A stretch of 64,000 bases of DNA from Bacillus sp. X1(2014) (lineage in GTDB: Bacteria; Bacillota; Bacilli; Bacillales_B; DSM-18226): contig NZ_VEED01000002.1 of the NCBI RefSeq assembly GCF_007678255.1, positions 186,001 through 250,000 of the forward strand, in the 5' to 3' direction. Below, piece after piece: positions 33,622-43,065 of this stretch. The notes under the pieces are model-generated. The model was not told the origin of the DNA. It saw only the letters and a list, made by a program, of their open reading frames with translations, and searched no databases. The position numbers and the translations under genes are program-made. How positions within the stretch are numbered: the first letter of the stretch is position 1; every line of letters starts with the position of its first letter.

Positions 33622-35085
33622 TTAGTCAAACCGTGATGTAATCATTTTCTTTCGTGTATAGAAATTTACGCCATCTTTTCCGTTTACATGCATATCACCA
33701 TAGAAGGAATCCTTCCAGCCCGAGAAGGGGAAGAATGCCATTGTTGCTGGCACGCCAACATTAATACCGAGCATACCTGCTTCTGCTTCTTCGCGGAATT
33801 GACGGATGGCTTTAGCATTGTTGGTATAAATGGTTGCACCATTGCCAAACTTTGATTTTCGGATATATTCCAATCCTTCATCCAAATCATTGGCACGAAG
33901 CAGGCTTAATACCGGAGCAAAGAGTTCCTCTTTCGCGATCGTCATTTCTGGGGTAACGTGATCAAAAATTGTCGGTCCTAAGAAATTCCCTTCAGGCAAT
34001 TCATCCATCTCCCTGCGGCCATCCCTAATTAAGTCCGCACCTTCTTCAAGCCCTTTCTCAATATATCCAAGAACTTTTTCACGATGTTCCTTGCGGATAA
34101 TTGGTGTTAACAGCACCTCTTCATCCATACCGTTTCCTATGATTAATTCATCCGCTTTTTTCTTTAGCGCAGCTACGAATGGTTCGTTTTCACCGACAAC
34201 TACGACCGCACTACAAGCCATACAGCGTTGCCCCGCACTTCCAAACGTGGAACTGATAATATGCTGGACGGCCTTATCCATATCGGCGTCTGGCATTACA
34301 ATATGATGATTTTTTGCACCAGATAGTGCTTGAACCCTCTTACCTTCCGCTGCGGCTCGTTGATAAACATACTTGGCAACCGGCTGTGAGCCTACAAATG
34401 AAATCGCCGCAATATCCTTATGATCAAGTAAACCATTGACGACATCATGGGCACCGTGGACCACATTTAACACGCCCTTAGGAACTCCGGCTTCTGCAAA
34501 CAACTCTGCTAAACGATTGGCTAATATTGGCGTACGTTCTGATGGTTTGAGTACAAATGTGTTGCCACAGGCAATCGCAAGTGGGAACATCCAAAGCGGG
34601 ACCATCATTGGGAAGTTGAACGGTGTGATCCCGCCGACAACTCCTACAGGATAACGGAACATTTCAGAATCAATATCCTCGGCAATTCCTGATAACGATT
34701 CCCCCATCATTAAGGTTGGCGCACCAGAAGCAAATTCAACACACTCAATTCCGCGCTGAACTTCCCCGTACGCTTCTTTGTATGCCTTACCATTTTCTAA
34801 AACAATTAATCTTGCCAATTCTTCATGGTTTTCCGTTAACAGATGATGATACTTAAAAAGAATTCTTGCTCTTTTTGGGACAGGCACGTTTTTCCACTCT
34901 TTTAACGCCGCTTTCGCTGCTGAAACTGCAAGATTTACATCCTCTTTCGTTGACACAGGAACCTTGGTTAACAGCTCATTCGTTGCCGGGTTTGGGACGT
35001 CCAAGGTTTGAAGGGTATTTGAGTTCACCCATTCACCATTAATAAAATTCTTTAATACCGTCGTATCCTTTCTTGTTACAGTCAT
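33622..35085 (-). CDS. mmsA: (Methyl)malonate-semialdehyde dehydrogenase, CoA-acylating
   Basis: This 487-residue MmsA/IolA family enzyme oxidises malonate semialdehyde to acetyl-CoA, or methylmalonate semialdehyde to propionyl-CoA, with NAD and CoA and loss of CO2. The Cys is in [35 protein letters not shown] and the C-terminal [13 protein letters not shown] are typical. The ATG start has AGGAGG upstream. It is the final step of the pyrimidine reductive route encoded here. Confidence 0.93.
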   Translation of the reverse strand: MTVTRKDTTVLKNFINGEWVNSNTLQTLDVPNPATNELLTKVPVSTKEDVNLAVSAAKAALKEWKNVPVPKRARILFKYHHLLTENHEELARLIVLENGKAYKEAYGEVQRGIECVEFASGAPTLMMGESLSGIAEDIDSEMFRYPVGVVGGITPFNFPMMVPLWMFPLAIACGNTFVLKPSERTPILANRLAELFAEAGVPKGVLNVVHGAHDVVNGLLDHKDIAAISFVGSQPVAKYVYQRAAAEGKRVQALSGAKNHHIVMPDADMDKAVQHIISSTFGSAGQRCMACSAVVVVGENEPFVAALKKKADELIIGNGMDEEVLLTPIIRKEHREKVLGYIEKGLEEGADLIRDGRREMDELPEGNFLGPTIFDHVTPEMTIAKEELFAPVLSLLRANDLDEGLEYIRKSKFGNGATIYTNNAKAIRQFREEAEAGMLGINVGVPATMAFFPFSGWKDSFYGDMHVNGKDGVNFYTRKKMITSRFD

Positions 35086-35162
35086 ATATATTAACCTCCT
35101 AATTTTTATCTATTTTTTAAATTTTTCTAATAATACACACCTTATAAACTCATTATCTCGTA

Positions 35163-35184
35163 TCTAATGCACTCTATCATTAGA
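35163..35184 (-). promoter_or_regulatory. Inverted repeat upstream of mmsA
   Basis: TCTAATG and CATTAGA are separated by 8 bp, about 80 bp upstream of mmsA and downstream of pucR on the same strand. It may be an operator for a separate mmsA promoter. Confidence 0.35.
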
Positions 35185-35239
35185 CAATCTATATAATGAG
35201 GCGGGGTATTTCTTTGACGGTATGAGCAACTATCAACCC

Positions 35240-36871
35240 TTATTCCAGTTTTCGATATTTATTAATGCTTAAAGCAAATTGGGATGATGCTAAATAATCT
35301 TGTACTAGCAGCATAAATTCGATGGCCACTCGTTTTTCATGTTCCATAAAGTCTTCACCCAGAATGCTTTCAAGCTTTTGCAAGCGATGATACAACGTTT
35401 GCCTAACGATATATAGCTTGCTCGCTGCCTCTTGTTTTGAACCATTGCATTCTAAATAAACCTTTAACGTCTCCAACAACTTGCCATTATATTTCTGATC
35501 ATAATGAATCACTGGCTGTAAATACTCTGCAGCAAACTCTTGCAGATTGATATGTTTACTCATTTGTGAGATCAGCCGATATAAATGCAAATCTTCATAA
35601 AAATAATAGTCAGTTTTATTGGACATCTTTTGCTGGATTCGCTGAGTTTCTTTTGCAGTTTGATAACTTTTATGTACTTCATATATATTCCCGCTAATAC
35701 TTCCTGCAGCAATCAATATTTTCACTGAACATTGTTTTCTAATAAACTCTGAATCAAGTATGGATTCGATTGCTGTTTTCATTCGTTCCTTTACATTCTT
35801 TTTTGCTCGGTTATTTACAAGAATGAACGTTATTTCATTTCTTTTTTCTACAGAAAACACCGTGAAGCCATTCTGTTCAAGAATCGAACGAAATAGTAGT
35901 TTTAAATACGTTACATCTTGTGTGATTTTCTCTTTGAGGGGAATAAGCTTCGTGATTAAGACTGCGACTTCATTGGTTTTGGGTTTGACCCGGTTCTGCG
36001 TAAAATATTCACTAATACTTTCGGGGGAATGTTCACCTTCAAGCCAGCCATACAACCACTCAAACTCCTCGACACGCTTTTTTTCTTCGACATACATATC
36101 CCGTAGTAAATGCTGGGCTAGCGCAGTAGCAGTCCGATCTAAAATCAATACATCGTATTCACGGATTGGAAGATTTTTAGAATAGATGAATAATTCCGCG
36201 CATTCTTGCCCAAATAAGAAAATAGGTTGGGAGGCAATATTTTCACAAGGGCTTATTTTAAATTCTTCGAGCTGGTGAATGATTGTTTTTTGTTCAAGTA
36301 GATGGATATGTGGAACAAACTCATAACTCTGGTTTTTCAAACGAAAAATAATTTGTAAATCCAGAGAAGAAAACATACATTTTAGTATATCTTCATAACT
36401 TTCAATCGTTAATAGACGTTTATTCAGGCTTTGGGAGTAATTTTCTAAATCAGATATCATCTGGTATTGCTGGTTGATAATCATCGAGTGAATATCTTGA
36501 GTGATTTGTACAAACGGAACTTCTTTCGAAAAAACGATGATGGGGAATTGATGTTCGTTAGCAACTTCTATGACTTCCACAGGAATCTCAGTTAAGTATG
36601 TTCCCATTTCAATACATAAGCCTGCTGCCTGGTTATCAAGAAATTCTTTTACCATCGAAACAAATAATTCCGTATTCCCCTTCCATGCAACCCCTGTTGA
36701 AAGAATAAGCTCATTTCCGTTAAGAAGATTACGAATACTCGTGACCTCGACAACATGAACCCATTTGACAAATCGTTGAATACCTTTTTCTCCTGCAATA
36801 ACGTGTGCGTGTTCAAAGTTCTTTCGCTTTAAGATATCTGCCACTGTTAAATGTAAATGGTCTTTGATCAT
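35240..36871 (-). CDS. PucR-family transcriptional regulator
   Basis: This 543-residue protein has an N-terminal PucR domain (about 5-125: LTVADILKRKNFEHAHVIAGEKG, VKWVHVVEV) and a C-terminal PucR-type helix-turn-helix (about 480-530: YLECNGSKQEAASKLYIVRQTLYHRLQKLE). Members activate genes for nucleobase, beta-alanine or GABA use. It sits between the semialdehyde/aminotransferase genes and the PreTA-dihydropyrimidinase genes, so it is the likely activator of this cluster. The ATG start has AAGGAG. Confidence 0.92.
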   Translation of the reverse strand: MIKDHLHLTVADILKRKNFEHAHVIAGEKGIQRFVKWVHVVEVTSIRNLLNGNELILSTGVAWKGNTELFVSMVKEFLDNQAAGLCIEMGTYLTEIPVEVIEVANEHQFPIIVFSKEVPFVQITQDIHSMIINQQYQMISDLENYSQSLNKRLLTIESYEDILKCMFSSLDLQIIFRLKNQSYEFVPHIHLLEQKTIIHQLEEFKISPCENIASQPIFLFGQECAELFIYSKNLPIREYDVLILDRTATALAQHLLRDMYVEEKKRVEEFEWLYGWLEGEHSPESISEYFTQNRVKPKTNEVAVLITKLIPLKEKITQDVTYLKLLFRSILEQNGFTVFSVEKRNEITFILVNNRAKKNVKERMKTAIESILDSEFIRKQCSVKILIAAGSISGNIYEVHKSYQTAKETQRIQQKMSNKTDYYFYEDLHLYRLISQMSKHINLQEFAAEYLQPVIHYDQKYNGKLLETLKVYLECNGSKQEAASKLYIVRQTLYHRLQKLESILGEDFMEHEKRVAIEFMLLVQDYLASSQFALSINKYRKLE

Positions 36872-36904
36872 TTGGCTCTCCTTGAAAAAAAATGAACAGA
36901 AGCA

Positions 36905-36940
36905 TTAATTGAAAGGATTGGCCTTTCAACCAATCCTTTC
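36905..36940. terminator. Stem-loop between small gene and pucR
   Basis: GAAAGGATTGG and CCAATCCTTTC pair perfectly around an 8-nt loop. The minus-strand tail is not T-rich, so it may be a weak terminator or a processing site separating the upstream operon from pucR. Confidence 0.5.
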
Positions 36941-36948
36941 ATTTATTT

Positions 36949-37182
36949 CTAATGGATGATCGGGAAGTATACCTTTATTTTATTTAGCATGGACTCAAAT
37001 TCCTCACGATCAAGAAAATCTTCAGATTGCCAATTTTCGATAATCCAAACCACTAATTCTTTTGCAGAGTTAAAGTACTCTCCACTCGAATCTGATTTTC
37101 GGATCGTATAACGGCCATTATCTTCATCAATTGTGACTTCACAAGGATAGGCATTGTCTTTGGATCTTAAATAAAATTCCAT
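36949..37182 (-). CDS. Small protein of pyrimidine cluster, unknown
   Basis: This protein of about 77 residues begins MEFYLRSKDNAYPCEVTIDEDNGRYTIRKSD and has no membrane segment. A beta-rich first half and a helical second half (SAKELVVWIIENWQSEDFLDREEFE) are predicted by eye. ATG 37182 is preferred over GTG 37191 because AAGGGGTGG is then at usable spacing. It follows another small gene by 35 bp in the dihydropyrimidinase operon. Not recognised. Confidence 0.6.
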   Translation of the reverse strand: MEFYLRSKDNAYPCEVTIDEDNGRYTIRKSDSSGEYFNSAKELVVWIIENWQSEDFLDREEFESMLNKIKVYFPIIH

Positions 37183-37217
37183 CCTTCCCACCCCTTTTTA
37201 CTTTTTCCTAACATGGT

Positions 37218-37433
37218 CTAGCTGGTGTGTTTTTGCTTTAATAATAGACTAGTAAAATACTTACGGGCATTGGCTGTTCCTATCTTCAGTATTTCGGTTA
37301 CATTTCCGCTTGGATGGACAAATTCAACAGTTGCTCCGTTTAGATGTTCATTTACACCGTTGATCTGATACCCCTTTTGGATAAGAAAATCAATTTTGTC
37401 TCTTTCATCTAAAAATTGCTGATAATCTGACAT
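37218..37433 (-). CDS. Small protein of pyrimidine cluster, unknown
   Basis: This 71-residue protein contains LDERDKIDFLIQKGYQINGVNEHLNGATVEFVHPSG and a basic C-terminus, with no membrane segment. The ATG has AAAGGGGG upstream. It lies 40 bp after the dihydropyrimidinase gene, apparently in the same transcript. Not recognised; the context suggests an accessory role in the pathway but this is only positional. Confidence 0.6.
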   Translation of the reverse strand: MSDYQQFLDERDKIDFLIQKGYQINGVNEHLNGATVEFVHPSGNVTEILKIGTANARKYFTSLLLKQKHTS

Positions 37434-37473
37434 CTAAGTTCCCCCTTTAAATCAGAAATATCTTTAATAATTA

Positions 37474-38892
37474 TTAGATTGATAGTGTTTCGTTTTGGTT
37501 TACAAGCGCATTTTTATTATATTTTGCACGCTTTAAATATTGGCCGGAACCTGGTTTACCAACAAACTGCTTGTCACGGACAACAAATTCCCCACGTGAC
37601 AACACGGATACTGGCTCTCCGGTGATCTTCATTCCTTCAAATGCGTTATAATCCACAGCCATATGGTGGGTCTCAGCAGAAATGACTCGTTCAATATTCG
37701 GATCAAAAATCACAAGGTCTGCATCTGCACCAACAGCGATTGTCCCTTTTTTCGGGAATAGACCAAATAGCTTTGCGCTCCTTGTTGAGGTAACATCGAC
37801 AAATTGATTTAAACTAATACGGCCTTTTTTCACCCCTTCAGAGAATAGAACCGAAAAACGATCCTCAATAATTGGGCCTCCATTCGGAATTTTAGTAAAA
37901 TCATCCCTTCCTAAATCCTTCTGCCCTTTAAAATCAAAGGAGCATTGATCGGAGCCGATAGTTTGCAGTTGACCGCTCTTCAAAGCATTCCATAAAACAT
38001 CTTGATTCCACTTTTCTCGAAGCGGCGGTGACCATACATATTTTGCCCCTTCGAAATTCGGTTTCTCTAAGTAGCTTTGATCAAGGACTAAATATTGCGG
38101 GCACGTTTCCCCCCAAACATCAAAGCCCTTACTGCGTGCTTTAGCAATTTGTTCTACTGCATCCGCACAGGAGACATGGACCACATATAACTGTGAATTA
38201 GCAAGCCCTGTGAAATTCGCCGCACGTCCAGTCGCTTCTCCCTCTAATTCAGGAGGTCTTGTTAATGCATGGTAAATAGGAGCTGTATTTCCTTCGTCGA
38301 GGGCTTTCTTTGTTAAGTAATCAATAACATCGCCGTTTTCTGCATGGACCATTACCAATGCACCATGTTCTTTTGCGGAAATTAAGGTCTTAAACAATGT
38401 TTCATCATCCGCTTGAAATACATTTTTGTATGCCATAAATACTTTAAAAGAGGTAATACCTTCTTCATTTATAACCTGTGGAAGTTCACCCAGGACATCT
38501 TCATTGATTTCTGAGATCATTAAATGGAACCCATAATCAATGACCGCTTTCTCTTTCGATTTATCATGCCAGGTTTGAATAGAATTTTTCAGGGGCTCAC
38601 CCTTGTTGGTTAAGCAAAAATCAATAACCGTTGTCGTACCCCCGAAGGCAGCAGCAATCGTGCCTGATTCAAAATCATCCTTTGTTACCGTTCCTCCAAA
38701 AGGCATGTCGAGGTGAGTATGTGGATCAATCCCTCCTGGAAAAACAAAACAGCCTTTTGCGTCGATGACTTCCGCTCCGATCGCTGTTAAATTTGAGCCT
38801 ATTTGTGTGATCTTACCATCCTCAATTAATATTTCTCCTTGATACGTGTCAGCGGCAGTAACAATCGTGCCATTTTTGATTATTTTTTTCAT
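37474..38892 (-). CDS. hydA: Dihydropyrimidinase
   Basis: This 472-residue cyclic amidase of the amidohydrolase superfamily hydrolyses dihydrouracil or dihydrothymine to the N-carbamoyl beta-amino acid. Metal ligands are visible: HTHL (about residues 59-61), the carboxylated Lys in SFKVFMAYK, His in MVHAENGD and VVHVSCAD, and Asp in IGSDQCSF. Length and motifs match hydantoinase/dihydropyrimidinase. The ATG start follows GAGGAGG, 22 bp after preA. Reductase genes upstream make dihydropyrimidine the likely substrate. Confidence 0.94.
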   Translation of the reverse strand: MKKIIKNGTIVTAADTYQGEILIEDGKITQIGSNLTAIGAEVIDAKGCFVFPGGIDPHTHLDMPFGGTVTKDDFESGTIAAAFGGTTTVIDFCLTNKGEPLKNSIQTWHDKSKEKAVIDYGFHLMISEINEDVLGELPQVINEEGITSFKVFMAYKNVFQADDETLFKTLISAKEHGALVMVHAENGDVIDYLTKKALDEGNTAPIYHALTRPPELEGEATGRAANFTGLANSQLYVVHVSCADAVEQIAKARSKGFDVWGETCPQYLVLDQSYLEKPNFEGAKYVWSPPLREKWNQDVLWNALKSGQLQTIGSDQCSFDFKGQKDLGRDDFTKIPNGGPIIEDRFSVLFSEGVKKGRISLNQFVDVTSTRSAKLFGLFPKKGTIAVGADADLVIFDPNIERVISAETHHMAVDYNAFEGMKITGEPVSVLSRGEFVVRDKQFVGKPGSGQYLKRAKYNKNALVNQNETLSI

Positions 38893-38914
38893 TAAATTTC
38901 CTCCTCGGTATCAT

Positions 38915-40201
38915 TTACTTCGTAATATCTGCTTTACATTCAACCACGCCGCTTAAGGCTGCTTGGCGTTCATTCCAGGTCATTGGTTCTAATTCCCTCG
39001 TGGCTTCCACCATGTCAATGGCTCCATCGACTGGACAAACAATCGAACATAAATTACAGCCGACACAATCTTCTTCACGCACCTTGAGGTAACTCTTCCC
39101 ATTTACGTCCGTCAACATATCGATACATTGATGCGAAGTATCCTCGCAAGCAATATGGCACTTGTTGCAATTAATACAAACATCCGTATTAATTTTTGCA
39201 ACGATATTGTAATTTAAATCCAAATTACCCCAATCTGAGTATCTAGGAACAGATTTCCCGAAAATTTCAGATACCGAAGCAATTCCTTTGCTATCGAGGT
39301 AATTGCTAAGACCTTCAATCATGTCCTCGACAATGCGGAAACCATGGTGCATAGCAGCTGTACAAACTTGAATACCTGTTGCACCCATCAACATAAATTC
39401 AACGGCATCCTTCCAGTTGGAAATCCCGCCTATCCCTGAAATTGGGACGTTAATACGTGGATGTCTTGCGCATTCTGCAACCATATTTAAGGCAATCGGC
39501 TTTACTGCAGGTCCACAATATCCGCCGTGTGCTCCTTTTCCGGCTACATGGGGAATGGTATTCCATGAATCAAGATCGACCCCCATCAAGCTATTAATCG
39601 TATTGATCATGGAAATCGCATCAGCACCACCATTGCAGGCAGCTTCGGCCGTCGCCGTAATATCGGTAATGTTTGGTGTTAATTTTACAATAACAGGTGT
39701 TTTAGCTACTTCCTTCGCCCAATAGGTCTGCCGTTCAACCAGGGCTGGTACCTGACCGGAAGCAGAACCCATGCCACGCTCAGCCATCCCGTGGGGACAC
39801 CCGAAATTCAACTCAAGTCCATCCACACCGACATCCTCAACACGTTTAACAATTTCATGCCACTTTTCTTGCTTCGGTTCCACCATGAGCGAAGCAATGA
39901 TGGCATGGTTTGGAAAACGCTTCTTAGTTTCATAGATTTCTTTTAAATTAACATCTAATGGTCTGTCAGTTATAAGTTCAATATTATTGAAACCCGCCAC
40001 TCTTTGTCCGTTAAAACTTACAGCGGCAAATCTTGATGATACATTCAGAATCGGATCGCCCAGTGTTTTCCAAACGGCCCCACCCCATCCTGCTTCAAAG
40101 GCTCTCTGTACTTGATAGCCAGAGTTGGTCGGCGGTGCTGACGCCAGCCAAAATGGGTTAGGAGATTTAATCCCTGCAAGATCGATACGTAAATCAGCCA
40201 T
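38915..40201 (-). CDS. preA: NAD-dependent dihydropyrimidine dehydrogenase subunit PreA
   Basis: This 428-residue protein has a dihydroorotate dehydrogenase-like FMN barrel (1-330; ADLRIDLAGIKSPNPFWLASAPPT, ELNFGCPHGMAERGMGSA, GIGGISNWKDAVEF) and a C-terminal ferredoxin domain with two 4Fe-4S clusters (CINCNKCHIAC and CVGCNLCSIVC). With PreT it reduces uracil or thymine to the dihydro form. The ATG follows GAGGGGAG. Confidence 0.95.
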   Translation of the reverse strand: MADLRIDLAGIKSPNPFWLASAPPTNSGYQVQRAFEAGWGGAVWKTLGDPILNVSSRFAAVSFNGQRVAGFNNIELITDRPLDVNLKEIYETKKRFPNHAIIASLMVEPKQEKWHEIVKRVEDVGVDGLELNFGCPHGMAERGMGSASGQVPALVERQTYWAKEVAKTPVIVKLTPNITDITATAEAACNGGADAISMINTINSLMGVDLDSWNTIPHVAGKGAHGGYCGPAVKPIALNMVAECARHPRINVPISGIGGISNWKDAVEFMLMGATGIQVCTAAMHHGFRIVEDMIEGLSNYLDSKGIASVSEIFGKSVPRYSDWGNLDLNYNIVAKINTDVCINCNKCHIACEDTSHQCIDMLTDVNGKSYLKVREEDCVGCNLCSIVCPVDGAIDMVEATRELEPMTWNERQAALSGVVECKADITK

Positions 40202-40234
40202 CTATTTTTCTCCCCTCTATTTTCATTTGAGATA

Positions 40235-41605
40235 TTAGTTTGCCGTCCCGACGAAGGAAGATTGCTTATGAATCGCATAAGCCACATCTTTCCCTTGTTG
40301 CGCAGCTGTAACAACCATGGCGTCTCCATTTCCTTTTCCAAACACAACATCCCCGCAGGCAAATACTTTTGGGTTGGAAGTTTGTAAGGTCTCAGTGTTG
40401 ACCTTCACAACCCCTCCATTATGCTCTATGCCGAACTCTTCAATCACTTTGAGGTGTCGGGTCTGACCAATCGCTTTCACCACGGCATCGACCGGAAGGA
40501 CATGCTCTGATCCTTCAATAACTGTTGGACGTCGTCGACCATCTTTTTCAGGCTCGCCAAGTTCCATTTTGATACACTCAATGCCAGTCACCTTACCAGT
40601 TTCATCACCAATAATCCGTTTTGGAGCTGTCAGCCATCGGAATTCTACACCGTCCTGTTTGGCAAATTCATATTCAAAATCATAGGCGGTCATTTCTTCT
40701 TCCGTTCTTCGATATAAGATTTTGACGTTTTCTGCTCCTAAGCGGACAGAACAGGTCGCCCCATCAATCGCAGTATTTCCGGCCCCAATGACAACAACGC
40801 GCTTTCCAACAAAATCTTGAGATAACTGACCGCTTTTGGTTGCTTTAACAAATTCAATCGCATCATAAACACCCGCAAGGTTTTCACCTTCCACACCAAG
40901 GTTTGGTACATGTGCCATACCTACTGCCAGGATGATATAATCGAAATTTTCAGTGATTTCTTCTACAGATATATCCTTACCGACCAACGTGTTAGTTCTA
41001 ATATCGACATTCAATTTCTCAACCTGTTCAACTTCCCAGAAAGAAATTCTTTGCGGTAACCGGAAAGAAACTATTCCGTACGTATTTAAACCGCCCGCTT
41101 TCTCGGAACCTTCAAAGATCGTAACCTCGTATCCTAACCTTGCCAGCTCTCTTGCTGCGGATAGACCAGCCGGCCCCCCGCCGATGACAGCCACTGTCCT
41201 TCCGTTAGATTGACATGGTTGAAAAAGTGTCTGATTATTTACCATTGCCCAATCAGTAGCATATCTTTGTAAATTACCAATCATAATTGGTTTAGTAGAG
41301 TGATTTAGGACACATGCCCCTTCACATAATTCTTCAGTAGGACATACCCGCGAACAACTTGCACCGACAGGATTGGATGACATGATTGTTCTGGCAGATC
41401 CTAATAAGTTTCCTGAAGCAATTTTTTTAATAAAAGTAGGAATATCAATACCTGTTGGACATGCTTTAATACACGGGGCATCATAGCAATAGAGGCAGCG
41501 ATTAGATTCTTCAACAGCCTCTCGGTTTGTCAGCCCACTTTCCACTTCTAGAAAGTTCTTTTCAAGATTAGATAGGGAAATACGCTGCATTTTATCATTC
41601 GCCAA
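40235..41605 (-). CDS. preT: NAD-dependent dihydropyrimidine dehydrogenase subunit PreT
   Basis: This flavoprotein of about 456 residues is the FAD/NADH-binding partner of PreA and passes electrons to it. The N-terminal Fe-S Cys pattern CLYCYDAPC, CPTGIDIP and CSRVCPTEELCEGAC (about residues 35-100) precedes the Rossmann motif GGGPAGLSAA and the NADH motif GAGNTAIDG. I prefer TTG 41605, because AAGGAGG lies 9 bp upstream; the ATG at 41623 would place that site inside the gene. First gene of the operon. Confidence 0.93.
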   Translation of the reverse strand: MANDKMQRISLSNLEKNFLEVESGLTNREAVEESNRCLYCYDAPCIKACPTGIDIPTFIKKIASGNLLGSARTIMSSNPVGASCSRVCPTEELCEGACVLNHSTKPIMIGNLQRYATDWAMVNNQTLFQPCQSNGRTVAVIGGGPAGLSAARELARLGYEVTIFEGSEKAGGLNTYGIVSFRLPQRISFWEVEQVEKLNVDIRTNTLVGKDISVEEITENFDYIILAVGMAHVPNLGVEGENLAGVYDAIEFVKATKSGQLSQDFVGKRVVVIGAGNTAIDGATCSVRLGAENVKILYRRTEEEMTAYDFEYEFAKQDGVEFRWLTAPKRIIGDETGKVTGIECIKMELGEPEKDGRRRPTVIEGSEHVLPVDAVVKAIGQTRHLKVIEEFGIEHNGGVVKVNTETLQTSNPKVFACGDVVFGKGNGDAMVVTAAQQGKDVAYAIHKQSSFVGTAN

Positions 41606-42203
41606 TAGAGAAACCTCCTTCATTTTTATATCGATTTTTCAAAACTTTTGAAGGCAGAAAGTTGTCCTGTTTTTTACTGGAACCAAAATGTAAGCGCTTT
41701 AATAATTGGATACTACCAAAAAGGGACCAACTCCTTTTGTGCATATATGTATTTTGCAGAAAATTCTGCATCTTATTTTAATTTTACAGACTGCTAATAG
41801 GCATTTCACCTGACAATCTGTAAAATGATGCATGCAATAAATTGACCATTATGTAAAAAGTAAGATGTCTTTTAAGAATGTAGAATCAGAGAGGGAGCAT
41901 TGATGTATGTTAGCATTAAAAGGGAATAATAGATAAAGTATTATCAGAGGGCAAGCTTTTTTTGGATTCTTTCCTGAATACTTTTTCAATTTAACATAAT
42001 GATACCAAAAAAATTGTAATAATCTATCGAATTGTCAATTTTTCTTACATACTTTATTTGGTGGCTCTGGAGGGTTTTATCACCTGAATTTTACTTGTTT
42101 AATTAGACTTCTTTTCACTTGAAAAAACAAAATCCTAAATACAGCACGTGTAAAAATTTCTCGACATTTTCTACTATTTTTGCATTTCAGGTCTCCCCAA
42201 AAA
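41606..42203. promoter_or_regulatory. 598-bp regulatory region upstream of preT
   Basis: No gene is supported here. On its preT side it holds a cre-like site, minus-strand readable TGTAAGCGCTTTAA (41689-41702, one mismatch to consensus), a perfect 16-bp palindrome TGCAGAAAATTCTGCA (41755-41770), and a 10-bp inverted repeat ATTTTACAGA (41781-41790) ... TCTGTAAAAT (41817-41826). The palindromes share a CAGA/TCTG core and are candidate PucR sites. The distal 300 bp is AT-rich with no clear structure. Confidence 0.55.
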
Positions 42204-42233
42204 AAGTGTACCCACCGTAATGGAGGTACACTT
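42204..42233 (-). terminator. Terminator of the HemD-like gene
   Basis: AAGTGTACC and GGTACACTT pair around 12 nt; the minus strand continues with seven T. It lies 9 bp after the stop. Confidence 0.85.
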
Positions 42234-42241
42234 AAAACTAT

Positions 42242-43048
42242 CTAAATCAGAAAATATTTAGCTAACTCGACCACCATTGCCCCCATTCTTTCCTTTTCAG
42301 GAACCACAATTCTTTCAATTCCCTCATCTTTTAAAGCTGCTTCGGTTACTTTTCCAACTGCTCCAGCAACGACCTTTTTATTGAAAGCGGTCACGATATC
42401 TGCATAGGTGTTATTTTCTCTTGCATATTCAAAAAGCGAGTGCACCTGTGTAGCAGTGGTAAAACAAACCGCGTGACATTTATCGAACTGCAGCTCATGT
42501 ATTAACCGATCTACTATCTCAGTATCAGGTGCAATATGCTGATATGGAAGGATTTTTTTTACAGTTGCCCCACGCTCTTCTAAGAATGTTGTTAATGCAG
42601 GTGCTGTTTCACCATGGAGTTGAACCATAACTCTCGTTCCAGAGAAATCAACATTTTCGAGTGCAAGTGCTAATCCTTTCGTTGTTCCATCCACATCAAC
42701 CACATGTGGTTTCAGATCACATTTTTTCAAAGCAGACAGTGTTTTGTATCCTCTCGAGGCGATCTTGGCTCCACGAATATTCTTTAAAAATAAATCACTT
42801 AATCCAAGTTTTGCTGCTAAATCCATAAGTGACTCAAAGCCGATCCCAGTGGTGAAAATGACCCAATCAGCCCCATTTTCTACGAATTCAAGTATATCTG
42901 GTTCTACTTCTTTCTCGGCTAAAAACACTGTCCCTTGAAGGGGTCGAATGAGAGGAACGCCTCCCTGTTTTTCAATTAGTGTACTTATTTCTTCTATCTT
43001 TCGCGAACCACAGATAACGACTTGTTTTCCAGTCAAACCCTTTTCCAT
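42242..43048 (-). CDS. Uroporphyrinogen-III synthase-like protein (HemD family)
   Basis: This 268-residue protein has the two-lobed HemD fold: VVICGSRKIEEISTLIEKQGG at the start, then ADWVIFTTGIGFESLMDLA, IASRGYKTLSAL and CHAVCFTTATQVHSLFEYA. HemD folds hydroxymethylbilane to uroporphyrinogen III. No other heme gene is nearby, and the true hemD normally lies in the hem operon, so this may be a paralogue, as often seen in Bacilli. It is followed on the transcript by its own terminator and preceded 17 bp upstream by the next gene. Confidence 0.82.
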   Translation of the reverse strand: MEKGLTGKQVVICGSRKIEEISTLIEKQGGVPLIRPLQGTVFLAEKEVEPDILEFVENGADWVIFTTGIGFESLMDLAAKLGLSDLFLKNIRGAKIASRGYKTLSALKKCDLKPHVVDVDGTTKGLALALENVDFSGTRVMVQLHGETAPALTTFLEERGATVKKILPYQHIAPDTEIVDRLIHELQFDKCHAVCFTTATQVHSLFEYARENNTYADIVTAFNKKVVAGAVGKVTEAALKDEGIERIVVPEKERMGAMVVELAKYFLI

Positions 43049-43065
43049 CTTACTTACCTCTCAGA

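Noticed and set aside
41902..41931. Eight-codon leader peptide upstream of preT or on the plus strand
   Set aside because: An ATG with weak GAGGG precedes a very short frame on the opposite strand to preT, with no attenuator structure.
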